Shown here: one piece after another, positions 35,840 through 46,290 of the stretch | Position numbering within the stretch: the first letter of the stretch is position 1 | How the letters are laid out: each line of letters opens with the position of its first letter | NCBI RefSeq assembly: GCF_019097595.1 | Contig: NC_080710.1 | Span: forward strand, 28,335,780 to 28,399,779 | From: Hemibagrus wyckioides | Lineage: Eukaryota > Chordata > Actinopteri > Siluriformes > Bagridae | Length of the DNA stretch: 64,000 bases | Reading direction: 5' to 3' | Notes under the pieces: model-generated | Seen by the model: the letters and a program-made list of their open reading frames with translations, nothing else | Told to the model about the DNA's origin: nothing | Database searches by the model: none | Translations under genes and position numbers: made by a program

Positions 35840-38800
35840 AATCATGTCTTCCTGAAAAAAAAAGTCAGCTATTCTGCTAGCAGTTAAAGCAACGTGAGAC
35901 AAAATTTGTGTTTGTTTATGAGCAATGTGAGCTAGTTTGCAAGCAGTTAATTCAAATCAAGGCCAGGACACCAAAATTCTACTAGAAACATAAGCTAATT
36001 TGCTCGCTGTTAGTTCAAACCAAGTCTAGGATACCAAAATTCTACTAGAAACATAAGCTAATTTGCTAGCTGTTAGTACAAATCAAGTACAGTATACCAA
36101 AATTCTACTAGAAACATAAGCTAATTTGCTAGCTGTTAGTACAAATCAAGTCCAGGATACCAAAATTCTACTAGAAACATAAGCTAAGTTGCTCGCTGTT
36201 AGTACAAATCAAGTACAGTATACCAAAATTCTATAACAAACATAAGCTAATTTGCTAGCTGTTAGTACAAGTCAAGTCCAGGATACCAAAATTCTATAAG
36301 AAACATAAGCTAATTTGCTACCTGTTAGTACAAATCAAGTCCAGGATACCAAAATTCTATAAGAAACATAAGCTAAGTTGCTCGCTGTTAGTTCAAATCA
36401 AGTACAGTATACCAAAATTCTACTAGAAACATAAGCTAATTTGCTACCTGTTAGTACAAATCAAGTCCAGGATACCAAAATTCTATAAGAAACATAAGCT
36501 AATTTGCTACCTGTTAGTACAAATCAAGTCCAGGATACCAAAATTCTACTAGAAACATAAGCTAAGTTGCTCGCTGTTAGTACAAATCAAGTACAGTTTA
36601 CCAAAATTCTATAACAAACATAAGCTAATTTGCTACCTGTTAGTACAAGTCAAGTCCAGGATACCAAAATTCTACTAGAAATATAAGCTAAGTTGCTCGC
36701 TGTTGGTACAAATCAAGTCCAGGATACCAAAATTCTACTAGAAACATAAGCTAAGTTGCTCGCTGTTAGTACAAATCAAGTCCAGGACACCAAAATTCTA
36801 CTAGAAACATAAGCTAAGTTGCTCGCTGTTAGTACAAATCAAGTACAGTATACCAAAATTCTATAACAAACATAAGCTAATTTGCTAGCTGTTAGTACAA
36901 GTCAAGTCCAGGATACCAAAATTCTATAAGAAACATAAGCTAATTTGCTACCTGTTAGTACAAATCAAGTCCAGGATACCAAAATTCTATAAGAAACATA
37001 AGCTAATTTGCTACCTGTTAGTACAAATCAAGTCCAGGATACCAAAATTCTATAAGAAACATAAGCTAAGTTGCTCGCTGTTAGTTCAAACCAAGTACAG
37101 TATACCAAAATTCTATAACAAACATAAGCTAATTTGCTAGCTGTTAGTACAAATCAAGTACAGGATACCAAAATTCTATAACAAACATAAGCTAATTTGC
37201 TAGCTGTTAGTACAAGTCAAGTCCAGGATACCAAAATTGTACTAGAAACATAAGCTAAGTTGCTCACTGTTAGTACAAATCAAGTACAGTATACCAAAAT
37301 TCTATAGCAAACATAAGCTAATTTGCTAGCTGTTAGTACAAGTCAAGTCCAGGATACCAAAATTCTATAAGAAACATAAGCTAATTTGCTACCTGTTAGT
37401 ACAAATCAAGTCCAGGATACCAAAATTCTATAAGAAACATAAGCTAATTTGCTAGCTGTTAGTACAAATCAAGTCCAGGATATCAAAATTCTACTAGAAA
37501 CATAAGCTAAGTTGCTCGCTGTTAGTTCAAACCAAGTACAGGATACCAAAATTCTATAACAAACATAAGCTAATTTGCTAGCTGTTAGTACAAATCAAGT
37601 ACAGGATACCAAAATTCTATAACAAACATAAGCTAATTTGCTAGCTGTTAGTACAAATCAAGTACAGGATACCAAAATTCTATAACAAACATAAGCTAAT
37701 TTGCTAGCTGTTAGTACAAGTCAAGTCCAGGATACCAAAATTCTACTAGAAACATAAGCTAAGTTGCTCACTGTTAGTACAAATCAAGTACAGTATACCA
37801 AAATTCTATAACAAACATAAGCTAATTTGCTAGCTGTTAGTACAAATCAAGTCCAGGATACCAAAATTCTACTAGAAACATAAGCTAAGTTGCTCGCTGT
37901 TAGTTCAAACCAAGTACAGGATACCAAAATTCTACTAGAAACATAAGCTAAGTTGCTCGCTGTTAGTTCAAACCAAGTACAGGATACCAAAATTCTACTA
38001 GAAACATAAGCTAAGTTGCTCGCTGTTAGTACAAATCAAGTCCAGGATACCAAAATTCTATTACAAACATAAGCTAAGTTGCTAGCTGTTAGTACAAATC
38101 AAGTCCAGGATACCAAAATTCTATTACAAATATAAGCTAAGTTGCTAGCTGTTAGTACAAATCAAGTCCAGGATACCAAAATTCTATTAAACATAACCTA
38201 AGTTGCTAGCTGTTAGTTCAAATCAAGTCCAGGATACCAAAATTCTACTAGAAACATAAGCTAAGTTGCTCGCTGTTAGTACAAATCAAGTCCAGGATAC
38301 CAAAATTCTATTACAAACATAAGCTAAGTTGCTAGCTGTTAGTTCAAATCAAGTCCAGGATACCAAAATTCTATGAGAAGCATAAGCTAAGTTGTTTGCT
38401 GTGAGTTCAAACCAAGTCCATGATACCAAAATTCTACTAGAAACAAAAGCTAAGTTGCTCGTTGTTAGTTCAAATCAAGTCCAGGATACCAAAATTCTAT
38501 TACAAACATAAGCTAAGTTGCTAGCTGTTAGTACAAATCAAGTCCAGGATACCAAAATTCTATTACAAACATAAGCTAAGTTGCTAGCTGTTAGTACAAA
38601 TCAAGTCCAGGATACCAAAATTCTATTACAAACATAAGCTAAGTTGCTAGCTGTTAGTTCAAATCAAGTCCAGGATACCAAAATTCTACTAGAAACATAA
38701 GCTAAGTTGCTCGCTGTTAGTACAAATCAAGTCCAGGATACCAAAATTCTACTAGAAACATAAGCTAAGTTGCTAGCTGTTAGTACAAATCAAGTCCAGG

Positions 38801-39115
38801 ATACCAAAATTCTATTACAAACATAAGCTAAGTTGCTAGCTGTTAGTACAAATCAAGTCCAGGATACCAAAATTCTATTACAAACATAAGCTAAGTTGCT
38901 AGCTGTTAGTTCAAACCAAGTCCATGATACCAAAATTCTACTAGAAACAAAAGCTAAGTTGCTCGTTGTTAGTTCAAATCAAGTCCAGGATACCAAAATT
39001 CTACGAGAAGAATAAGCTAATTTGCTAGCCGTTAGTACAAATCAAGTCCAGGATACCAAAATCATGCCTTCCTGTGAGAAATATCAGTTATTTTGCTAGC
39101 AGTTAGCACAAATTG
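35840..39115. repeat. 63-bp minisatellite array, about 50 copies
   Basis: Clean 63-bp units run from about 35928 to 39060; the spacing of 'taagctaa' is 63 bp (for example 35991 and 36054). One unit contains 'gctagctgttagtacaaatc', 'aagtccaggataccaaaatt' and 'ctactagaaacataagct'. Variant sites recur: aatttgct/aagttgct, gtacaa/gttcaa, gtccagg/gtacagt and ctactag/ctataac/ctataag/ctattac. Although 63 is a multiple of three, the consensus unit has stops in all six frames, so it is not coding. At the edges (35840-35927 and 39060-39115) lie diverged relatives that share 'cttcctg' and 'tgctagcagtta'. Confidence 0.97.
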
Positions 39116-39460
39116 TAACTTTTCCGAAGCACACACAGCATGTTATACTCTTCATACGACACTCTTGACTACCAAAGACCATTTTTATTTTGAATTCATG
39201 TTGTTTCATACAACAATTAACCTTCCTAATCTCTCTGGAGTATTTCTGTAGCCCGTCATGGATTCGTTTCATACACGTGACTAATAGCCAATAGCACAAA
39301 TGAGCTCTCATCTAAAATGTTAGACTTTTTTCTCCAATACAGACCACATATAACACCATTAATATTATTAATATAGTGTGTAAAGTCAGGACAGTGGCAC
39401 AATTTTCATAATTTTTCCTCTGTACATCATCAAACGAAATGGAAATGAAGCAAGACGTGA
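39116..39460. other. noncoding stretch
   Basis: No gene or repeat family recognised. Confidence 0.45.
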
Positions 39461-39740
39461 CTGTCATGAACAAGGAGTCGCTGCAGTGGATCCAAGTGCA
39501 GATTTACTGATAAAGGGTGCAAACAAAAACATTAAAAAGAATGAATCAAAAGCCTGAATCAGAAACACAGGCAATAAACAAAGCTATGTGACAAACAGCA
39601 ACACAACAGCTTAACACATTGCTTACAAACTAGAGCTATATACATAAGGGCTGCTAAAGCATTATGCAACGAGACACAGCTGATAGTTGTTAGGGACATG
39701 AGACTTGCTGGGGCTGATGGGAAATTTAGTTCAGCCATGA
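39461..39740 (-). repeat. possible solo LTR relic
   Basis: On the minus strand it reads 'aatttcccatcagccccag' early and ends 'cttggatccactgcagcgac' then 'tccttgttcatgaca', which resembles the end of fish Gypsy-type LTRs (cue to a terminal CA). No internal retrovirus-like genes adjoin it. Borders are uncertain. Confidence 0.35.
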
Positions 39741-39745
39741 GATTT

Positions 39746-39786
39746 GAAGAAGAAGAAGAAGAAGAAGAAGAAGAAGAAAAAGAAGC
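39746..39786. repeat. (AAG)n microsatellite
   Basis: Perfect GAA run to about 39777, then an A-rich decay. The Glu-rich open frame across it is a by-product. Confidence 0.9.
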
Positions 39787-40043
39787 TGGCAAACTTCACG
39801 ACCTCGGCTTGCTGAGAAGAACAGGCCTTCAGTCCTCGGTGTCGCCTGATGCCGGGGGCCTGGAGAGAGGACGTCGCAATCGGTGCTCGAGGAAGCAGAA
39901 GCGCGGAAAACGGGCAGGTGTCCGTGCTGGGCTAAAAACAAACCCTAGACATGTCAGCTTCAATTTTAGTGTTGATTCAAGGCATTAATGTGAGATTAAT
40001 GGTTTAGAAATTTGTCGTTTTTACAAAGTCTCTTCAGTACGGT
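39787..40043. other. noncoding stretch, GC-richer
   Basis: Open frame at 39698-39988 has no domain. No repeat is recognised. Confidence 0.4.
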
Positions 40044-40442
40044 GATGAGACATCTGTCACTCGAGATATGCAGGAAGTCCATCAGGCTGCAGTGGTAGAA
40101 AGTGGATTGGTGTGTGTATGAACACAGCTCTGCTCTTATAGCGCTCCTTACATCCTTTAATATGAAATAGTCTTTGAAACATACTTGAATTCTTTTGGTG
40201 TGTTTTTAGACGTCGCAAACTAATCTTTATTCCTTGATACGCTGTCAGTATATCCAAAATCACAGCTTTTCCGGAATTCCATTTTCTTATAAATATATAA
40301 ATATGTTTGTCATTTTCTTTAAAATATTTATCAGAAAAAAATGCTTTAAAGTAAATGCAGAACTCCACACATGTACAGGAAATAAAGTTAGATACTAATA
40401 ATTTCCTACTTCATGTATATCTTGAGTGACAGATGTCTCGTC
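40044..40442. mobile_element. 399-bp MITE-like element
   Basis: The ends are 35-bp inverted repeats (40044-40078 and 40408-40442) that match at 31 of 35 positions and include 'gagacatctgtcactc'. The AT-rich interior has no transposase. I do not recognise the family, and no clear target duplication is visible outside the repeats, so the superfamily is open. Confidence 0.6.
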
Positions 40443-40589
40443 CAATCAGGGGTAAGAATTCCATTCGCAAACTGTACCTAAAGTTTCCAGTTTGTCTGAA
40501 CTGAACTTCTCCACCGTACTCCAGTGTCACAGGCTCAAATGTGAACAAACTAACTATTATAAATGGGACAAATTAGCATATTTATAAAT

Positions 40590-41575
40590 ATAAGTAAGAT
40601 TTTTAAAGACAGTCAATGACTGCCTGAAGTCTAGAATCCATGGACATCAGTTTCCTCTCTCAAGATGATTTCTGAGTTTTTACTGCAGCCAGCTTCAGTT
40701 TCTGCTTGTTTGTGGGTCATTTTGCCTTCAGTTTTGTCTTCAGGAAGTGAAAAGCGAGATCAGTTGGGTTGAGGTCAAATGGCTGACACAAACGTTTAAA
40801 ACCATTCCGTTTCTTTTTCGGAAAGAAGTTCTTGGTTTGCTTAAGATTTGGGTCGTTATATATCTGTACTGTAAAGTGCCATCCTATAAGTTTTGTAGTA
40901 TTTGACTAAATCTGAGCAGAAAGTAGAGCTCAATAGACTTCAACAGAATTCATCCTGCTACTTCCCAGCAGTCACATCAACAAAAAAAAAGGTTTCCCAG
41001 TTCCACTGACTGACATACATGTCCATGGAATAACACTGACTTGATATCATCTGTTGTATGCTGATGATCAGGAGCCCTTCCTTTTCTCCATACTCTTCTT
41101 CTTTCCCATCATTCTTTTACAAGTTCGTCATGGTTTCATCTGTCCAGAGAATCTTGTTGCAGAACTGTGCAGGTTTTTTTGATGTTCTCTATCAAAGCCT
41201 ATCTGATCTTAGTGTTCTCGAGTGTTTTTCAGTACTTTGCATCTTGAGATAAAGCCATTTTTCATACATGAAGATATCTCTTGATTGTAGCCTACCAGCT
41301 TGAGAGTGTTCTTGACTTGCCTAGATGTTGTGAAGAGGTGTTTTTCTTCACCATGGAAAGAATTCTCTTATCATCCATATCTTTATTTGTATTTCATGGG
41401 CATTTTGGTGTTGCTGAACTTGCCAGTGCATATCTGATTTTGAAGAAAACACCAAATTGATTTTTTTTTTTCAGGATCTCTATGATGCCCTCTTAGGATC
41501 TCATATTGAGAGTTCACATGAACAGCTAACAAATCCAAATTCAACACTTGGAATTGTCTCCTTTTTTATTTAGCA
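40590..41575 (-). pseudogene. decayed Tc1-like transposase
   Basis: Reading the minus strand, ILWTDETM (41127-41153) corresponds to the block around the first catalytic Asp. DLNPTDLAF (about 40755-40780) corresponds to the block around the catalytic Glu, with Asp in its place. Then comes KTKLKAK. Stops and frameshifts lie between them, and the second Asp block is eroded. The N-terminal side extends toward 41575 as recognisable but broken text. It belongs to a different Tc1 subgroup from the intact element at 31263. No terminal repeats were found. It is non-functional. Confidence 0.7.
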
Positions 41576-41577
41576 TT

Positions 41578-41765
41578 TCTGTCATTATTAAGCAGACGCC
41601 CTTATCCAGAGCAACATTTTATCTCATTTTTATATAGCTGAGCAACTGAGGGTTAAGGACCTTGCTCAGGGGCCCAGCAGTGGTAGCTTGGTGGACCTGG
41701 GATTCAAACTCACAACCTTCCAATCAGTAGTCCAAAACCCTAACCACTAACCTACCACTTCCCCA
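41578..41765 (-). repeat. tRNA-derived SINE
   Basis: On the minus strand: 'gtggttagggttttgg' (head), 'gagtttgaatcccaggtcca' (B box), 'ctgctgggcccctgagcaag' (body), and the tail 'tggataagggcgtctgctta'. Same family as 1031, and almost full length. Confidence 0.85.
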
Positions 41766-41799
41766 AACCTTAATTTTCACCTTAATTTGTTATGAAATA

Positions 41800-42026
41800 A
41801 TGAGGAAACAGGTCATGAAACTACTCATCTTTCTTTGCAGATTATGTGCTGTAAATATAACTTTTCTATGCACATGCTACCTAAAATAGCATTATTTATT
41901 GATGTACATATATTTACATATTTATCTGTACTTGTTCATTTGCACAATTTCTACTATTTGCACTTCTGGTAGATGCTAAATGGCACTTTGTTGCTATGTA
42001 CCTGTACTTTGCAATAACAATAAAGG
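41800..42026 (+). repeat. LINE 3' end
   Basis: 'tgcacttctggtagatgcta', 'gcactttgttgctatgtacc' and 'caataacaataaagg' match the 3' untranslated end of fish LINEs of the L2/CR1 kind. It passes directly into (TCTA)n. Confidence 0.65.

Positions 42027-42101
<75 letters not shown>
42027..42101. repeat. (TCTA)n microsatellite
   Basis: About 18 perfect units starting immediately after the LINE 3' end, so it is likely an expanded retroposon tail. Ile-Tyr-Leu-Ser repeats in translation are by-products. Confidence 0.95.
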
Positions 42102-42624
42102 GTCTGCCCATCTTTCTATCTATCAGTCAGTCAGCTGTCCAATTACTTTTGAGACTGTTAAAATGGAGGGACTGTTTAAAATGGTTGTAATTCCTAAATA
42201 TTTAATAAAAGATTTTTTTTAAACCTCTTGAATTAAAGCCCTACGCTTTAATCACATCTTGACGGCTTCATTTCAAATCCATTGTGGCGGCTTACAGAGA
42301 CGGAAATACAGCCGAAGCACACACACAGGGTGTTTTATTCATCTTATACTACAGCAATTCATCAACAATTGAATATATATTTTTTAATTAAACAACACGC
42401 CATGCTGCTTATCTCTTTAATCCTACACTGAGTAACAGAATGAGGATCCTTCCTTTATTTAAAAAATTATTAGGTATAAACTGTTCTTCTCTCACCATCC
42501 TCTCTTTTTTTCTCCTGGGGTTAATAACACAAATAATTCAGTTTGTTATGTTATTAGGAAGCCAGAAAATGATGTTCTGAAGACTTTCTGGTGCCAGAAG
42601 GTTACAGATATCAAACTCTGTATC
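42102..42624. other. AT-rich noncoding stretch
   Basis: No gene or named repeat recognised. Confidence 0.45.
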
Positions 42625-43122
42625 TTGATCATGATTTCTTTTAAATGCAGATATAGTAAACGGTGTATGAACTGGATTGTGCCTCATGGAATAGTATTAT
42701 TTCAGCTTTGTTCACTTTCCCACTTTGATGAAAAACATTGATTTGTGGGAACCAAAAAAAATTGTGGAAGCAGGTGGTGTTTATTTTCTTGTGGATAGGA
42801 ATGGGTGGTATGAAGCTTGAAGATATGGAAGCTTAGTGGTTAAGGTGTTGGCCTACTGATCGGAAGGTTGTCAGTTTGAGTCCCAGGTTTACCAAGCTGC
42901 CTCTGAGCAAGGCCCTTAAACCTCAGTTGTATAAAATGAGCTGAATTATAAATTGCTCTGGATAAGGCCAGAAAATTTGCAGAAAAGATTTGGTCAAATG
43001 TTCTCCAGCAGCAGGTGGGATTCATCAAACTGTCTGCAGGAAAAGGTTGGACTGGGTAAACTTTCTGCAGGGGTAGGTGGGATTGGACAAACTTTCTGCA
43101 GGAGTAGGTGGGATTGGTCAAA
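42625..43122. repeat. duplicated segment D, copy 1
   Basis: Apart from the SINE at 42811-42990 it is collinear with 46089-46380: 'gaatagtattatttcagctt', 'tttcccactttgatgaaaaa', 'cttgtgg', 'gggtggta', 'tggtcaaatgttc' and 'agcagcaggtgggattcatc'. It ends in three or four units of the roughly 30-bp minisatellite that is expanded in copy 2. Confidence 0.8.
42811..42990 (+). repeat. SINE inserted in segment D copy 1
   Basis: 'gcttagtggttaaggtgttg' (head), 'cagtttgagtcccaggttta' (B box), a shortened body 'ctctgagcaaggccctt', then a truncated tail 'gctctggataaggccagaaa'. Copy 2 of segment D has the empty site at about 46289-46291. Flanking duplication is not clear. Confidence 0.8.
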
Positions 43123-46088
43123 CAATAACGTAAAAGTTACAGCCATGGAGACGCCTACAAAAGAAAAAAAATGCTACGAAAACATGAAACTTCACAATAA
43201 CAACAATTGTAGTCCATACAAATGACTTTATTCTAAGTTGTTATTATATTAGTTTTAAAATATTAGAATGAGCACATTAATTAGAATACAATCAAAGCTG
43301 TCGTTGATGTGATATAAATAAAAATATTTGTAATATGCGTACTTATATATTATATTTTCCCTAAGTTACATCGTCTGACTGATACAGATCTTGTTCCACA
43401 ATAAGTTACTTTACAATTCAAGTCTATATGAGTTTAAATCCCCAATCCCCCCTTTTTTATCTACCTATATTAGGGAATAATAGTGTAATCTTGCTTGGGA
43501 AATATACTTTATTCATATTATATCAGACAGCCAGGTTCTTGGTGGTGAAGTCAGACTTTTTCGACCGTACGGTAAATTATAAAGATGTCGGAAGAAGAAT
43601 GTGTAGGTACTGAATTAGTTCCTCTATCACTTTTTTTTTTTGCAGGAGAAAGACCCCAGACAGGTTAAAACTGAGATCATGGCAGAGAGATTTGAATGAG
43701 AATGCTAATATACGAGCTATATAATGGCAGTTTAATATGATCAAATATGCAGACTTATCAAATGTACTGAAATAACATTGTCTCCTTTCAAATGGATTCT
43801 CTTTACTTTTAATATGAAAACCCATCATCTTATTAGATATTAATAACTCTATGTTAGCAGAGCAGCCTTCGCATGATTGTATGAAAATGGACTCGGGATA
43901 CTTCATCCGGTGTTCACGCCTACGTCCCGGAGCCTTTGGAAGATAAGACAGACTCTATTTTAGCATCTGGAATAATTAATTATCTGCAAGCCTGAGAGTT
44001 TTTTTTTTTTATTGGAAATACTTTCACATAGGCTTCACATAGAATAGTAAATTGCCCGATGAAAATGAAATCAGGCTTATTAAATTATACTGCATTAAAT
44101 TATATTCCAGCTGTCCTCAAAAGACTGAATGAAGCGAGGAATTGAAGGACAAAAAAAAAAAGCAAGCACATCCTGGTCAATGGCCTTAACTCACACAGAC
44201 ATCTGCATTAATCTTAATTTATATTCCTTTTGAGAGAGCTAGCAGAGGAACCCCTGGATCAAACAAAGAAGACACTTTCTTTTTCAAAGCTGGGAATCCC
44301 CTGTGCACAGACGTAACATTCTTGATTATGATCATTATGCTGTGATTTGCTGCAGAAAAATGAAGGTGTTGTCTGTGTCGGTGTGCACGCTGCATTTGGG
44401 GCATTCAATCATGGGTTAAATGGACCGTAGAGCAATAAGTAATACCGCAATCTGGTTCCTTTCGCTAAATCTGTACCACCCTGCTACCAACACACACACA
44501 TACACACACACACACATACACACACATACACATAGAGCCATTTCACCCCAGGGCTCCCTGTTGGATGAAAAACTGCATGAACGGATGTAGAGGGTTGCCA
44601 TAGAAACTTAATAAGCCACCAGCTGCAGAGGGATTCGGCTAGCGTCGCTATTGAAGCATGATCTGGTTTTTAAAAGTAATGAAATGAAAACTGAACGACA
44701 TGGACGGAGGTACACGAGAGAAAATAGAACTGTCGGAGTGGCACTGAGGATGATTGAGTCGCATCATGAAATAGGTGAAGCGGATAAGGAAGTCGGGATT
44801 GGAATATTTCACTGACTACAGTCCTCACTGTCATTTTGCGTAGTTGTGGTTGCAAGGTCAGAGGTCAGATGACCATCTGCTGGGTCACGTCTATTGTTTC
44901 CTTACTGTTTTGTAGCATGGCTCTGTTTTTTAGTGTCTCCTACTGGTATTGGCATGGTTCATGTTTGCTGTCATGCCCCAGGTAGCTCCTAAATGCTCTC
45001 AGCTAGCAAGTAACTACTAGGCCATAAATCTTTCATTAGCATCTGCCATAAATATATCATCGATTATTATCAAGCTTGGCATTTTCAGAGGGATCTCTGA
45101 CTGATAGCTGCAATGGCTGAGAGAATTTCTGATGGCTGTTCAGAGAGCAGATACATAATATATAAGAACAAGGTGGGATTTGTCCTAGCTTTAATTTTTT
45201 TCCGCTAACTCAATCATAAGTCTTGAGTAGGGTGGAAAAAACAAGGGGATTTTTTTTTTCTTATCTCCATCTTATTCATCTTTTAGCTCCCTGAGTGGTG
45301 CTTATCTATGAGAAAACGTTGAATATATGTATGATGGAGTATGTATCTGTTAGTGTTGTACCATTTTTTTTTATGCTACAGTAGCCAAGTTTTGTGTATT
45401 TTCCTGAAAGAAACTTTGAAGGAGGAATCTCAGATGATTTCTGCCTAAATTTGGTGTCAACGCTGTGAGAGGAGGATTCCTAGAAGACCGGATGAGTGAA
45501 GTCTACTTTTCATCACCCCCTCCTCTTTCCTCGCTTCTATTTTGCTATGCTTTTTCTACTACTCTACTCACACTCCTGGGGTTGTTATTTGTGTGATTTT
45601 TGTGATGATATCATGCATTTATATGCGCATGTTTAGGTGATAGAACCTTCTGGCAGAGATGTAAATGTTTCTCCCCAGAAACCTTTCAGTTAGGAATTAG
45701 TTTAGCATTAGATTAAACGTGGGTAATGTGCAAAACCAAATCTTCTGATGAGCTCATCAGAAACCTGCTCTCCAGGACATCAGCCACAATAGAGCAACAT
45801 TCCTCACAGAATCGATTACATGCCCCTAAAACACTGTGGATTAGATTGGAGACGCAGTATGGCAACAACTCGTAAAATTAAAAGCTTGCAGGAGGTTAAT
45901 GTCTGTCCACAAAGATTCATAACTAATTTGTTTCTTGTTTTTTTTATAGACAGCACTGATTAGTTTTTATTCATGCTGCCTTTCATGTAATCTAAATTTA
46001 AGGGAAAATGTAGGCCACCATCATCCATCACTATCATTAGACCAAGTTTATTTTCTATTGTTACCTTTTAATGTACTGACACTGTGTC
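43123..46088. other. unique, repeat-poor noncoding DNA
   Basis: (CA)n at 44489-44533. Patches at about 43640-44000 and 44990-45250 are repeat-free and carry words such as 'aataattaattatctgcaag', so they could be conserved noncoding elements; not verifiable here. The 109-codon minus frame at 43577-43906 has no domain. A splice-acceptor-like T tract ending 'tgcag' at about 43644 leads only to a frame that closes within about 50 bases. Confidence 0.45.
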
Positions 46089-46290
46089 CCGATCATCATT
46101 TCTTTAAAATACAAATATGGTGAACAATGTACGAACAACGTGACTCTGTAATATCATAGAATAGTATTATTTTAGCTTTGTTTACTTTCCCACTTTGATG
46201 AAAAACATTGATTGGGATGTTCTTGGGAACTAACAAAAAACTGTGGGAGCAGGCAGTGTTTACTTTCTTGTGGCTGGGACTGGGTGGTAA
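46089..46290. repeat. duplicated segment D, copy 2, leading part
   Basis: Collinear with 42625-42810: 'catagaatagtattatttta', 'tttcccactttgatgaaaaa', 'cttgtggctgggactgggtg'. It continues without a SINE into the minisatellite. Confidence 0.8.

Noticed and set aside
35928..39060. CRISPR-like look of a regular repeat array
   Set aside because: Units are contiguous 63-bp repeats with no unique spacers, in a eukaryotic context.
39461..39740. Endogenous retrovirus
   Set aside because: Only an LTR-like fragment is seen; no gag, pol or env text adjoins it, so only a possible solo LTR is listed.
43630..43690. Possible exon after 'ttttttgcag'
   Set aside because: The frame following the acceptor-like site stops within about 50 bases, and the T tract is a common feature of this AT-rich region.
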